From assembly GCA_020632755.1 (NCBI GenBank), contig JACKEY010000005.1:682001-746000 (forward strand): a stretch of 64,000 nt of DNA, written 5' to 3'. The DNA comes from Alphaproteobacteria bacterium. Lineage in GTDB: Bacteria > Myxococcota_A > UBA796 > UBA2385. The number at the start of each line of letters is the position of its first letter. The first letter of the stretch is position 1. Positions 17,268 to 25,624 of this stretch are shown piece after piece. The notes beneath the pieces are model-generated. The model did no database searches and was not told the origin of the DNA. It saw only the letters and a list, made by a program, of their open reading frames with translations. The position numbers and the translations under genes were made by a program.

Positions 17268-18859
17268 CGGGCACCTGCCTGCGTCGCGGCGTCCAGGATG
17301 CGCTGCAGCTCTGCGTCGTCCACCGCCACCACCGGGTCCTTGACCTGTCCGTCGGGGGCGCCCGCCGCCACCCGCGCCTGTCGGTAGCACAGGTAGGCGC
17401 CAGCGGGCAGCGGCTCCGCCACCGGCGGGCCCAGCCGATCGCTGCCCCGCTTGCCTTCGTACTCGACATTGTGCGCCTGCAGGGCCCGATCCCACGCCGT
17501 GGCGAACCGCTCCGCCGCTTCGGGGGCGAGGCCCTCGACCAGCAGGCGGTAGTCGGGCACGTCGGCCCAGCGCAGGGCGGCGGTGAGCCCGACCGGGAAC
17601 AGGCCGGTGTGCTCCGCGGCATCCCGCGCCGCCGCCGACACCTGATCCTCGGTCACGCGTTCGCCGACCGCGTTCAGGTAGCGCCCGGCCTTGCCGACGA
17701 AGCGGATCAGCGGCGCGCGGCCGCAGCGCCCGACGACCTCGACCACGTCGCGCAGATCGTAGCGGACCAGGCCGGCTTCGGTCGTGACCACCAGCCGGAG
17801 CCGCTCGCCCTGCTCGAGCTGGTGGGCCCCCCGTGCGAGGCCCGCGTCATCCACGAACTCCAGCAGGTGGCCGTCCAGGTGCACCACGCCGCCGGGCCAG
17901 TCCCCGGACAGGGGCACCGCGAAGTAGCCCTCGCTGGCGGTGACGCCGACCGGGTGCACGGGGATCGGTCCACCGAGCGCGTCGGGCAGCCGGGCGGCGA
18001 AGTAGGCCGCCGGGCCTCCGGTCCAGCAAGACACGACCTGCAGGGGCCACAGCGACGCGGGGGTCCAGGGGCCGGTCGGCGGGCGATGGCGACGCAGGCG
18101 CAGCTCGAGCCGTCGGCGGGTCCCCCGGTCGAATCCTGCCGCCGGGCCGTGCCGCAGGGTCCCGTCCGCCAGGTCGCGCGACAGGGGCTCGCGCCACTGC
18201 AGCAGGCGCCGGGCCATCAGCAGCAGGGTCGACGGGTTGGCAGTCGTGATGGTCGTCACCGGCGCCGGGATCGCGAACCGCAGGGCGGCGTAGAGCTTGA
18301 GGTCCGACGGCTTCAGCTCGAAGACCGACCCTGGCACGGGGTAGCGCAGCCGCACATACCAGGGCTGTCGCTCCAGCATGCGCCCGGTGTTGCTGCCGAT
18401 GGGCAGGCCTCCGGGGCTGCGCGCGTGCTCCGCCGGGCTCACCATGGTCAGCGCGCGGCCCCGCGTGGCGCCCTCGTGCTCGCGGACCATGCCGAGCATC
18501 CACAGCGCCTGCGCGTCGGCGACGGTCGCCGCCCACGGGTCCGTCACGGGCAGGTGCTTGGGAACACCCGTGGTCCCGCTGGTCTCGAGCAGCATGCGGA
18601 CGGGGCTCCGGGTGAGGACCCGCCCTTCGCCCGCCGCCACGCGGTCGAGCCAGGGAAGGAGCTCGCCGTGGGTGCGGATGGGGACCGCAGCGCGCAGATC
18701 GTCGAGGGTGCGCACCCGCGAGAGACCGTGCTCGCGGCCGAAGGCCGTGTCGGTCAGCTCGCCGAGCAACGCTGCGAGTCGGACGCGCTGTGCGCCTTCG
18801 GGATCGTCGCAGGACCGCTGGAGCCTCTCGACGACCTTGCGGCGGCCGGCCCGGAGCAC
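17264..18859 (-). CDS. GH3-like acyl-adenylate-forming enzyme
   Basis: 531 residues with the three GH3/ANL-type signatures in order: phosphate-binding SGTTGVPKHLP (~residues 92-102), VTASEGYFAVPL (adenylate pocket), and YDLRDVVEVVGR...FVGKAGRYLNAVGE near residue 380. GH3 enzymes activate carboxylic acids with ATP and transfer the acyl group to an amine; plant members conjugate hormones to amino acids, while bacterial members are mostly uncharacterised. It is coupled to the downstream GT2 gene through a 4-bp overlap, so a small pathway making a glycosylated acyl conjugate is plausible (inference). Confidence 0.85.
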   Translation of the reverse strand: MLRAGRRKVVERLQRSCDDPEGAQRVRLAALLGELTDTAFGREHGLSRVRTLDDLRAAVPIRTHGELLPWLDRVAAGEGRVLTRSPVRMLLETSGTTGVPKHLPVTDPWAATVADAQALWMLGMVREHEGATRGRALTMVSPAEHARSPGGLPIGSNTGRMLERQPWYVRLRYPVPGSVFELKPSDLKLYAALRFAIPAPVTTITTANPSTLLLMARRLLQWREPLSRDLADGTLRHGPAAGFDRGTRRRLELRLRRHRPPTGPWTPASLWPLQVVSCWTGGPAAYFAARLPDALGGPIPVHPVGVTASEGYFAVPLSGDWPGGVVHLDGHLLEFVDDAGLARGAHQLEQGERLRLVVTTEAGLVRYDLRDVVEVVGRCGRAPLIRFVGKAGRYLNAVGERVTEDQVSAAARDAAEHTGLFPVGLTAALRWADVPDYRLLVEGLAPEAAERFATAWDRALQAHNVEYEGKRGSDRLGPPVAEPLPAGAYLCYRQARVAAGAPDGQVKDPVVAVDDAELQRILDAATQAGAR

Positions 18860-19213
18860 GCGGTAGGGGCCGTTTCCGGCGTCGGTCAGGGCGAAAGGCA
18901 GCGAGCGATCCAGCGGGAGCTCCGGTGGTGGGGCGGCGGGCCCACCGCACGACTTGGGGCGACAAGCCTACCCCGCGCCGCGCCTGCGTTCGTGCCGCTC
19001 CCACCGACGTCCTCCCTCGTTTGACGGGGCCCTCCCCCTTCGATAGCTTCGCCGCCACCACGTCCCGGTTTCGCCGCCCCCTCCCAGGGTTCGGACATCG
19101 GGTCCTCCCCCCACGCCGTCGCGGACACGGGCTCCCCTCCCGTCGCCGACCCCTCCCCGGGTCCCCCGCCGCCGCCGGCTCCTCCTCCTCCCCTCCTCCA
19201 CAGGCACGGCGGC
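18860..19213. other. Divergent intergenic region, no clear feature
   Basis: 354 bp between the divergent GH3-like and pseudokinase genes. It must hold both promoters, but no convincing -35/-10 pair is visible. The right third is pyrimidine-rich (repeated CTCCTCC blocks around 19180-19200) next to the pseudokinase start. No RNA gene or repeat was recognised. Confidence 0.5.
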
Positions 19214-21169
19214 ATGAAGACCGGAGACTCCGTCCAGGACGGCCACGGTCGCACCTTCCAGGTGGGCCAGCTCCTCGGGCGCGGCCTCTGGGGCAAGACC
19301 TACACGGCGCGCGAGGAACCCTCCGGCGCCGAGTGGGTCATCAAGGTGCCCCTGGGACCCGACGCCTTCTCGTCCGACGGCGAACAGCACGCCCGGATCT
19401 GCCGCGAGATCGCACTCGAGCAGGGCCGCCTGCTGGTGTCCGCGGCCTGCCCCGCGCTGGTCCGGGTCGAGGCGCGGTTCACCACTCCCACCGGACTCCC
19501 GGTGCTGGTCCTGCCGCGGCAGGTGACCAGCCTGCAGGCCCGGCTGGTGGCCGGCTGCACCCTCGAAGACGTGCTGCGCGTGGTCGCCACGGTCGTGCCC
19601 CAGCTTCGCCTGTTCCAGGCCGAACAGCGCGTGCACGGCATGCTGCGGCCCACGAACATCCTGGGCGACGGCAAGGGCGCCTGGGTCCTGGCGGACCCGT
19701 CGACTCCGACCCTGCTGCGCCACCTGCCGGCCCTGGCGCGCGCCCGGGGGATGGAGCTCGACTGGCTCCCCCCCGAGTGCCGCACCCGCCACGAGCAGCC
19801 CCTGGCAGATCCCTCGGCCGACACCTGGGCGCTCACCACGGCCGTGCTGCGCATCGCGGGCTCCCCCCCCGACCCCAGCAACGAAGCCCAGGGTCCCATG
19901 GCCGTCCCGATGCCCCGGGACGGGCTGGACAAGGGCCAGCTCGTGGCGCTCAAGGACGAGGTGCGCAACCGGCTGCAGGCCGAGCCCAGCAACGTGCGCT
20001 TCCACACCAAGGTGGCGGACCGGCTGGCGACCCTGCTCAACCGCGCCCTGTCCCAGGAGACCAGCCCCTCGCCGCCCTACCGCTTCCCCCGGCTGGACGA
20101 GTACCAGGCGCGCGTGGAAGAGGTGGCCGCCCTGGTCCGGCCCGGGATCACCCACGTCGGGCGTGTGCTGCTGGACCGCCCGCCGGGGGGCGCCGCCTTC
20201 ACGACCGAAGAGGAGATCGCCTTCTCGACGTCGGTCGGCTGCTCGGCCGGGGTCGAGACGCACGACGACATCGGCGCGGGCATGGCCTTCTTCGAGCTGT
20301 CCGACGGCAACCGCATCCGCGATGTGGCCTGCAGCTACACCGTCGACCGCCACCCCAGCGGTCGCTACCGGTTCGGCTTCCGCGTCGCGCCGATGCGTCC
20401 GGGCCACTACCGGGTGCGCGTGGCGTTCACGATCCGCGACTCGGGCGACGAACCCGCCACCGCCGAGGGCGAGTTCCAGGTCCACCCGGCGGCTGGCTAT
20501 GTGCCGCCCGCCGAGCCGCCCTCGCCCAAGGCGATCCGGTTCACGCCGCCCGAAGACCCCGACACCGTGACCGAGGTCGGTCGTGAGCCGACCGCCAGCC
20601 CGGTGGCCGGCATCCGCCTGGCCGGGGACGTGGTCGAGCCGGTGCCGTCGACCAGCGGCGAAGCCGTCGTGCGCCCCGCCGCTGCCGTGGCGACGCCCGC
20701 AGCCGTCGACCCGGCCCCGCGGGTCGGTCCGCGCCCCCTGGCGCCCGGCGATGGGCCCTCCGCCGTCGCCCGGCCGGTCGCATCGCTGTCGGCCGGGACG
20801 CCGACGGTGGCCAGCCGACCCGTGTCGGGCCGTCCGGTCTCCGACCCCGGCCTTCCCTCGGTCTCGCTCCCCCCGCCGCGGCCCGCGCAGGCGCCGCCGG
20901 TGGATGTCGAGCCCGAGTACCGCGGGGCGGGCAAGTGGACCGATCTGCCGCTGCCGGGCGGCGGGCTCGGCGGCCCCGCAGTGCCCGGCGACGACCGCGA
21001 CCTGTTCGACGAAGACGCGACCGAGCCCCTCGATCCCGACCGCCTGCCAGGGGACGGACTGTTCGACCGGCTCCTGGCCATGACCGAGGGCGACGCCTAC
21101 AAGCTGTTCATCGGCGGCGCCGGGCTCATCATCCTGGTCCTGGTGGTGCTGCTCTTCGCGCTGCGCTGA
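19214..21169 (+). CDS. Tail-anchored Hanks-type pseudokinase
   Basis: 651 residues. The glycine loop GRGLWGKTY and Lys44 (VIKVPL) are kept, but the catalytic loop reads HGMLRPTN at 141-148 instead of HRDxKxxN: the catalytic Asp is Met and the Lys is Arg. The DFG position reads ADPS. Phosphotransfer is therefore unlikely; ATP binding or scaffolding is more probable. Residues ~300-420 form a second beta-rich domain. A long Pro/Val/Ala-rich linker follows, then a single C-terminal TM helix (LFIGGAGLIILVLVVLLFAL), so the protein faces the cytoplasm. It resembles catalytically dead signalling kinases of myxobacteria. Partner proteins are unknown. Confidence 0.75.
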   Translation: MKTGDSVQDGHGRTFQVGQLLGRGLWGKTYTAREEPSGAEWVIKVPLGPDAFSSDGEQHARICREIALEQGRLLVSAACPALVRVEARFTTPTGLPVLVLPRQVTSLQARLVAGCTLEDVLRVVATVVPQLRLFQAEQRVHGMLRPTNILGDGKGAWVLADPSTPTLLRHLPALARARGMELDWLPPECRTRHEQPLADPSADTWALTTAVLRIAGSPPDPSNEAQGPMAVPMPRDGLDKGQLVALKDEVRNRLQAEPSNVRFHTKVADRLATLLNRALSQETSPSPPYRFPRLDEYQARVEEVAALVRPGITHVGRVLLDRPPGGAAFTTEEEIAFSTSVGCSAGVETHDDIGAGMAFFELSDGNRIRDVACSYTVDRHPSGRYRFGFRVAPMRPGHYRVRVAFTIRDSGDEPATAEGEFQVHPAAGYVPPAEPPSPKAIRFTPPEDPDTVTEVGREPTASPVAGIRLAGDVVEPVPSTSGEAVVRPAAAVATPAAVDPAPRVGPRPLAPGDGPSAVARPVASLSAGTPTVASRPVSGRPVSDPGLPSVSLPPPRPAQAPPVDVEPEYRGAGKWTDLPLPGGGLGGPAVPGDDRDLFDEDATEPLDPDRLPGDGLFDRLLAMTEGDAYKLFIGGAGLIILVLVVLLFALR

Positions 21170-21238
21170 CGGCGGTGGTGGCCCGGTCGGGGGCGGTTAG
21201 GAGCGCCGCTCCTCCCCTCCCCTTGCATCGGAGCCGCC

Positions 21239-22672
21239 ATGGAGCTCGCCCACACCCCCGCCCCCGTCGACAGCATCGGCTGTGACCTGCTCGCCATCGG
21301 CGTCCCCGATGATGGCCTCGCTGCAGCCCTGGCCCCCCTGGGGGATGCCATCGCCGGGGATCTGGTGGCGGCTGCCACGGCCGCGGAATTCAGCGGAAAA
21401 GCAGGCACCATCCAGGTGTGGCCGACCCTGGGCCGGCTGGCGGCTCCCCGCATCGCGCTGGTCGGGCTCGGCGATGGCAGCGTCGACGCGCTGCGGCGGG
21501 CCGCCGGCATGGTCGGCAGCACCGCCCGTGGCCGCGGAGACGCCCACGTCGTCGCGGTCCTCGGGGACCTGGATCACGACGCGACGGTCGCCGTCGTCGA
21601 AGGGCTGGCGGTCGGCAACTACCGCTACGACCGGTTCAAGGCCGAGGATGCCCGCAAGGCCGAGCTCGAGAAGGTCGTCCTGTCCGGCAGCTTCGACGAA
21701 GACGGCGCCGACCTGGGCCTGGCCATCGCCTATGGCCAGCGTCTGGCCCGTGACCTGGTGAACGGTCCCGCGGCCGACGTCTACCCCGAGACCCTGGCCG
21801 AGACCGCCCGCCAGCTGGCCGGAGACGGCCTGGACGTGCTGGTGTGGGACGAAGCCCGGATCAAGGCCGAGGGCATGGGCGGCATCACCGCCGTCGGCCA
21901 GGGCAGCGACCGCCCGGCCCGGTTCGTGCACATGAGCTGGACGCCGGCCAAGGCCCGCAAGAAGCTCGTGCTGGTCGGCAAGGGCGTGACCTTCGACGCG
22001 GGCGGTCTGTCCATCAAGACGTCGGCCGGCATGCAGACCATGCGCTGCGACATGGGCGGCTCGGCGGCGGTGATCGGCGCGATGGCGGCGATCTCGCGCA
22101 TCGCTCCCGACGTCGAGGTGCACGGCATCTTCGGCGCCGTCGAGAACATGGTCAGCGGCAACAGCTACAAGCTGGGCGACATCCTGAGCATGTACAGCGG
22201 CAAGACCGTCGAGATCCACAACACCGACGCCGAAGGCCGCCTGGTGCTCGCGGACTGCCTGGCCTACGGCGACGCCCTCGGCGCGGACGCCATGGTCGAC
22301 CTGGCCACCCTGACCGGGGCGGCGGTGGTCGCGCTCGGCAGCTTCTACACGGGCCTGTTCTCCCACGACGACGCGCTGGCCGACGCCCTGCTCGGCGCCG
22401 CCGACGACAGCGGCGAGGGCCTGTGGCGCATGCCCTTCCCCGAGTTCTACAAGGACCAGCTCAAGGGCGAGTGGGGCACGCTCAAGAACGTCGGGGGGCG
22501 CGAGGGCGGCGCCATCACCGCCGGCCTGTTCCTGTCCGAGTTCGTCGAGAAGACCCCGTGGGCCCACCTCGACATCGCGGGTCCGGCCTTCTTCGACAAG
22601 GCCTTCCGGCACTACGCGGCCGGCGGTACCGGCGCGATGGTGCCGTCGCTGGTGCGCTGGATCCTGAGCTGA
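21239..22672 (+). CDS. pepA: Leucyl aminopeptidase, M17 family
   Basis: 477 residues, the normal length for the family. It holds both signature stretches: KGVTFDAGGLSIK with the metal-binding Lys and Asp, and NTDAEGRLVLAD with the remaining ligands. DMGGSAAVIGA lies between them. It is a cytosolic, hexameric, two-metal exopeptidase that removes N-terminal residues in peptide turnover. ATG 21239 has a GGAG site 6 bases upstream. The N-terminal macro-like domain is more divergent, as usual. Confidence 0.95.
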   Translation: MELAHTPAPVDSIGCDLLAIGVPDDGLAAALAPLGDAIAGDLVAAATAAEFSGKAGTIQVWPTLGRLAAPRIALVGLGDGSVDALRRAAGMVGSTARGRGDAHVVAVLGDLDHDATVAVVEGLAVGNYRYDRFKAEDARKAELEKVVLSGSFDEDGADLGLAIAYGQRLARDLVNGPAADVYPETLAETARQLAGDGLDVLVWDEARIKAEGMGGITAVGQGSDRPARFVHMSWTPAKARKKLVLVGKGVTFDAGGLSIKTSAGMQTMRCDMGGSAAVIGAMAAISRIAPDVEVHGIFGAVENMVSGNSYKLGDILSMYSGKTVEIHNTDAEGRLVLADCLAYGDALGADAMVDLATLTGAAVVALGSFYTGLFSHDDALADALLGAADDSGEGLWRMPFPEFYKDQLKGEWGTLKNVGGREGGAITAGLFLSEFVEKTPWAHLDIAGPAFFDKAFRHYAAGGTGAMVPSLVRWILS

Positions 22673-22693
22673 GCGGACCGCCGGGGCCCTGAC

Positions 22694-23281
22694 TCAGGCG
22701 CCCCGGAAGCCGGTGCCGATGATGAAGAACTCGCGGCTGTTGCTGCGGGTCGCCTTGGGCTTGAGCCGCTTCACGCTGTCGAAGTGCACGCGCACCGCGT
22801 CGACGAAGGCGGGCGCGTCGCGACCGTCGAACACCTTGCAGACGAAGGCGCCGCCGGGTGGCAGCAGCTGGGTCGCCAGCCACAGGGCCAGCTCGGCGAG
22901 GGCGATCTGGCGGAGGTGGTCGGTGTCCTTGTGCCCCATCGTGTTGGGCGCCATGTCGGAGAGCACGACGTCGGGCGGCCCGCCGAGGTGCTCGCGGACC
23001 ATGTCGGGCGTCAGGTCCTCGACCGACAGCTGCAGGAAGGTGCCCGGGTAGCCCTCGCAGGGCTCGACATCGATGCCGAGCAGGGCCGCGTCGGCGCCCG
23101 CCACGCGGCGGATCCACACCGACCAGCTGCCCGGCCGACAGCCACAGTCCAGGTAGCGCCCGCCCTTTCGCACGAGGGGGATCTTCTGGTCGATCTCCTC
23201 GAGCTTGAAGACGCTCCGGGCCGGCAGCCCCTGGGCCTTGGCCTTCTTCGTCCAGTGATCGGCGCGCTTGTACCGGCTCAT
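22694..23281 (-). CDS. rlmE: 23S rRNA (uridine-2'-O)-methyltransferase RlmE/FtsJ
   Basis: 195 residues from ATG 23281. It begins YKRADHWTKKAKAQGLPARS and reads on into SVFKLEEID, the substrate-binding N-terminus of RrmJ. SAM-binding motif I is YLDCGCRPGSWS. The catalytic tetrad region is visible as K-D-K-E in ARSVFKLEE, SDMAPN, FVCKVF and SREFFI. It methylates the 2'-OH of U2552 in the 50S subunit and is normally heat-inducible. Motif I has CGC where most family members have LGA. The frame stays open far upstream, but only this segment has homology and codon logic. Confidence 0.93.
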   Translation of the reverse strand: MSRYKRADHWTKKAKAQGLPARSVFKLEEIDQKIPLVRKGGRYLDCGCRPGSWSVWIRRVAGADAALLGIDVEPCEGYPGTFLQLSVEDLTPDMVREHLGGPPDVVLSDMAPNTMGHKDTDHLRQIALAELALWLATQLLPPGGAFVCKVFDGRDAPAFVDAVRVHFDSVKRLKPKATRSNSREFFIIGTGFRGA

Positions 23282-23371
23282 GCGGCGGGCATAACCGCCG
23301 GGCTCCGCGGGGTCGGCCCTCGCAGGCTGATCAGCACGACCCCGCCTGCCTTCCCGACGGGTGTCGGATCG

Positions 23372-23401
23372 TTGACAGTCCCCTGTCCGGCGCTCTACAC
23401 T
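23372..23401 (+). promoter_or_regulatory. Sigma-70-like promoter of the first Asp-rich lipoprotein gene
   Basis: TTGACA (perfect -35, 23372-23377), an 18-bp spacer, TACACT (-10, 23396-23401), 33 bp before the start codon. The paralogous gene downstream has a matching arrangement. Confidence 0.6.
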
Positions 23402-23434
23402 ACCCGCGCGAGCCTGCCCCCTCGAGGTGATCCC

Positions 23435-25468
23435 ATGCGCAGCGCCCTGTCCCTCTTTCCCGCCATCGTGCTCTCGCTGTCCCTGGTCGCCTGCGGCGAC
23501 AAGGACGACGACTCCGGCACCAGCGCCACCGATGGCGACGGTGGCGACACCGGCGTCGCGTCGGGCGAGTGCACCGACCAGGACGGCGACTTCATCATGG
23601 ACATCCATGAAGAGGACGGCGACCCCGACGAAGACGGCACGCCGAACCTGTTGGACGACGACAGCGACGGCGACACCATCAAGGACTTCATCGAGGGCGG
23701 CGACGACGACTGCCTGACGCTGCCCATCGACACGGACGGCGACGGCACGCCCGACTACCTCGACAGCGACAGCGACAACAACTGCATCCCCGACATCGAC
23801 GAGAAGAACGCCTCGGGCAGCGGCCCGGGCGACACCGACGGGGACGGCGAGCCGGACTACCGCGACTTCGACAACGACGGGGACGGCCTGTCGGACATCG
23901 TCGAGATGGGCGGCGACTGCGCGGGCGTCGACAGCGACTTCGACGGCACCCCCGACTACATGGACGAAGACTCCGACAACGACGGCATCTTCGACAAGTA
24001 CGAGGGCGGCACCACCGAGTGGGACGACGAACCCGTCGACAGCGACGGCGACGGCACCCCCGACTACCTGGACCTGGACAGCGACGACGACGGCACCAGC
24101 GACGCCGAGGAGTCGGGCATCGACGACCCCCTCTCCGGCGAGGAGCCCCGCGACACCGACGGCGACGGCGACTACGACAGCGCCGACACCGACAGCGACG
24201 GCGACGGCCTGTCGGACCGCGACGAGCGGAACCTCTACCTGACGGACCCCTACGACAACGACACCGACGGCGACGGCTTCTCCGACGGCGGCGAGATCGC
24301 AGCCGGCACCGATCCCCTCGACGACGGCAGCGTCATCGACGGCATCTACGTCGAGGTCGGCGAGCGCACGGAAGTCGAAGAGGAGTTCGAGTTCGACATC
24401 CGCATCCAGATGGGAGACGTCGCGTTCATGGTCGACACGACCTGCTCGATGAGCAGCACCGCCAACGCCATGGCCGGCGAGTTCAGCGACATCGTCACGA
24501 CCCTGGCGCTGGTCATCCCGGACGCCGAGTACGGCTACGCGACCTACGACGACTACGCCTACGGCAGCTTCGGCTCGGCGGGCATCGACAAGCCCTTCGA
24601 GCTGCGCACGCAGATCACCAGCTCGACCAGCCAGGTCCAGTCCGCGATGTCCGCAACCAGCATCCACTCGGGTGCCGACGGCCCAGAGTCGTCGATGGAA
24701 GCGCTGATGCAGGGTCTGACCGGCAGCGGCTACGACCAGAACTGCAACACGACCTACGACGCCAACACCGACGTCCGGCCCTTCCTGGCCAGCGGCAGCG
24801 ATCCCTTCGGCGGCGCGGGCGGCCAGAACTGGTCGGCGACGCCTCCGGGCGGCGGCGAGCTCGGCGGCTTCGGCTTCCGTGACTTCGCCCTGCCGATCCT
24901 GGTCTACGCAACCGACAACTACCTGCGTGACCCCGAGAACGGCTACGGCTCGCCCGGTGGCTGCCCGACCGACGCCGGCTTCTCCGACGTCGTGGCCGCG
25001 GCCGCGGACCTGGGTGGCTACGTCATCGGTATCTGCACCAGCACCCTGTGCGAGCCGCAGATGGAAGAGGTCGCCGCGGCGACCAACTCCTACGCCGACA
25101 CCGACGGCGACGGCCGCGTCGACGACCTGCTGGTCTTCACCTGGACCGGCAGCGACTCGGAGTTCCGCGAGACCGTCGTCCAGGCGATCGAAGACCTGAT
25201 CAACAGCATCCAGTTCGAGACCGTCGCGCTGGAAGTCGTCGGCGACGAGTGGGGCTTCATCACCAGCATCGTCCCCGAGGTCTACACCGACGTCGACGAG
25301 CTGAGCGGTGGCACCACGACGCTGACCTTCACCCTGAACTTCCGGGGCGTCATCGCCGCCACGACCGAAGACCAGCTCTACGCGCTGACCCTGAACGTCA
25401 TCGGCGACGACACCATCCTGCTCGACACCCTGGACATCATCGTCCTCGTGCCCGGCACCAGCTTCTGA
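23435..25468 (+). CDS. Asp-rich lipoprotein with calcium-type repeats and a vWA-like domain (paralogue 1)
   Basis: 677 residues from ATG 23435 (GAGG upstream). Lipobox LVAC gives a lipid-anchored protein. Residues ~45-300 are a chain of D-x-D-x-D-G units (DTDGDGTPDYLD, DSDGDGLSD), the thrombospondin type-3/EF-like calcium-binding pattern, with little else but Gly, Pro and Thr. Residues ~325-520 resemble a von Willebrand A fold: DTTCSMSS sits at a MIDAS-like DxSxS position, followed by ATYDDYAYG and a region with several Cys. The C-terminal ~90 residues are beta-rich. It was probably calcium-stabilised on the cell surface and adhesive (inference). It is paired with a near-identical gene. Confidence 0.8.
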   Translation: MRSALSLFPAIVLSLSLVACGDKDDDSGTSATDGDGGDTGVASGECTDQDGDFIMDIHEEDGDPDEDGTPNLLDDDSDGDTIKDFIEGGDDDCLTLPIDTDGDGTPDYLDSDSDNNCIPDIDEKNASGSGPGDTDGDGEPDYRDFDNDGDGLSDIVEMGGDCAGVDSDFDGTPDYMDEDSDNDGIFDKYEGGTTEWDDEPVDSDGDGTPDYLDLDSDDDGTSDAEESGIDDPLSGEEPRDTDGDGDYDSADTDSDGDGLSDRDERNLYLTDPYDNDTDGDGFSDGGEIAAGTDPLDDGSVIDGIYVEVGERTEVEEEFEFDIRIQMGDVAFMVDTTCSMSSTANAMAGEFSDIVTTLALVIPDAEYGYATYDDYAYGSFGSAGIDKPFELRTQITSSTSQVQSAMSATSIHSGADGPESSMEALMQGLTGSGYDQNCNTTYDANTDVRPFLASGSDPFGGAGGQNWSATPPGGGELGGFGFRDFALPILVYATDNYLRDPENGYGSPGGCPTDAGFSDVVAAAADLGGYVIGICTSTLCEPQMEEVAAATNSYADTDGDGRVDDLLVFTWTGSDSEFRETVVQAIEDLINSIQFETVALEVVGDEWGFITSIVPEVYTDVDELSGGTTTLTFTLNFRGVIAATTEDQLYALTLNVIGDDTILLDTLDIIVLVPGTSF

Positions 25469-25493
25469 GCCTCTGGCTCGGTGTGCTGTGGGC

Positions 25494-25513
25494 GGCCCCG
25501 CTTCGGCGGGGCC
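25494..25513 (+). terminator. Hairpin terminator with TTCG tetraloop
   Basis: GGCCCCGC - TTCG - GCGGGGCC, a perfect 8-bp stem with the extra-stable UUCG loop, followed by GTCTTGCG (a weak U-tract). It lies 25 bp after the first paralogue and before the promoter of the second, so the two genes appear to be separate transcription units. Confidence 0.7.
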
Positions 25514-25565
25514 GTCTTGCGTCTCGGGGTCGACGGCACCCGTCGAATTCGCGCCTGACAGGCTC

Positions 25566-25595
25566 TTGACGAAGCAAGCGGACCGACGGTAGCCT
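25566..25595 (+). promoter_or_regulatory. Sigma-70-like promoter of the second Asp-rich lipoprotein gene
   Basis: TTGACG (25566-25571), an 18-bp spacer, TAGCCT (25590-25595). The -10 sits inside a small hairpin GTAGCC-TGC-GGCTAC (25589-25603). Spacing equals that of paralogue 1. Confidence 0.5.
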
Positions 25596-25624
25596 GCGGC
25601 TACACGCGCTCCCAGGAAGTCGTC

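Noticed and set aside
23560..24300. Repeated GACGGCGACGG-type units, considered as a CRISPR array or DNA satellite
   Set aside because: The units are irregular and in frame, and encode DxDxDG calcium-binding repeats; there are no constant repeat/spacer lengths.
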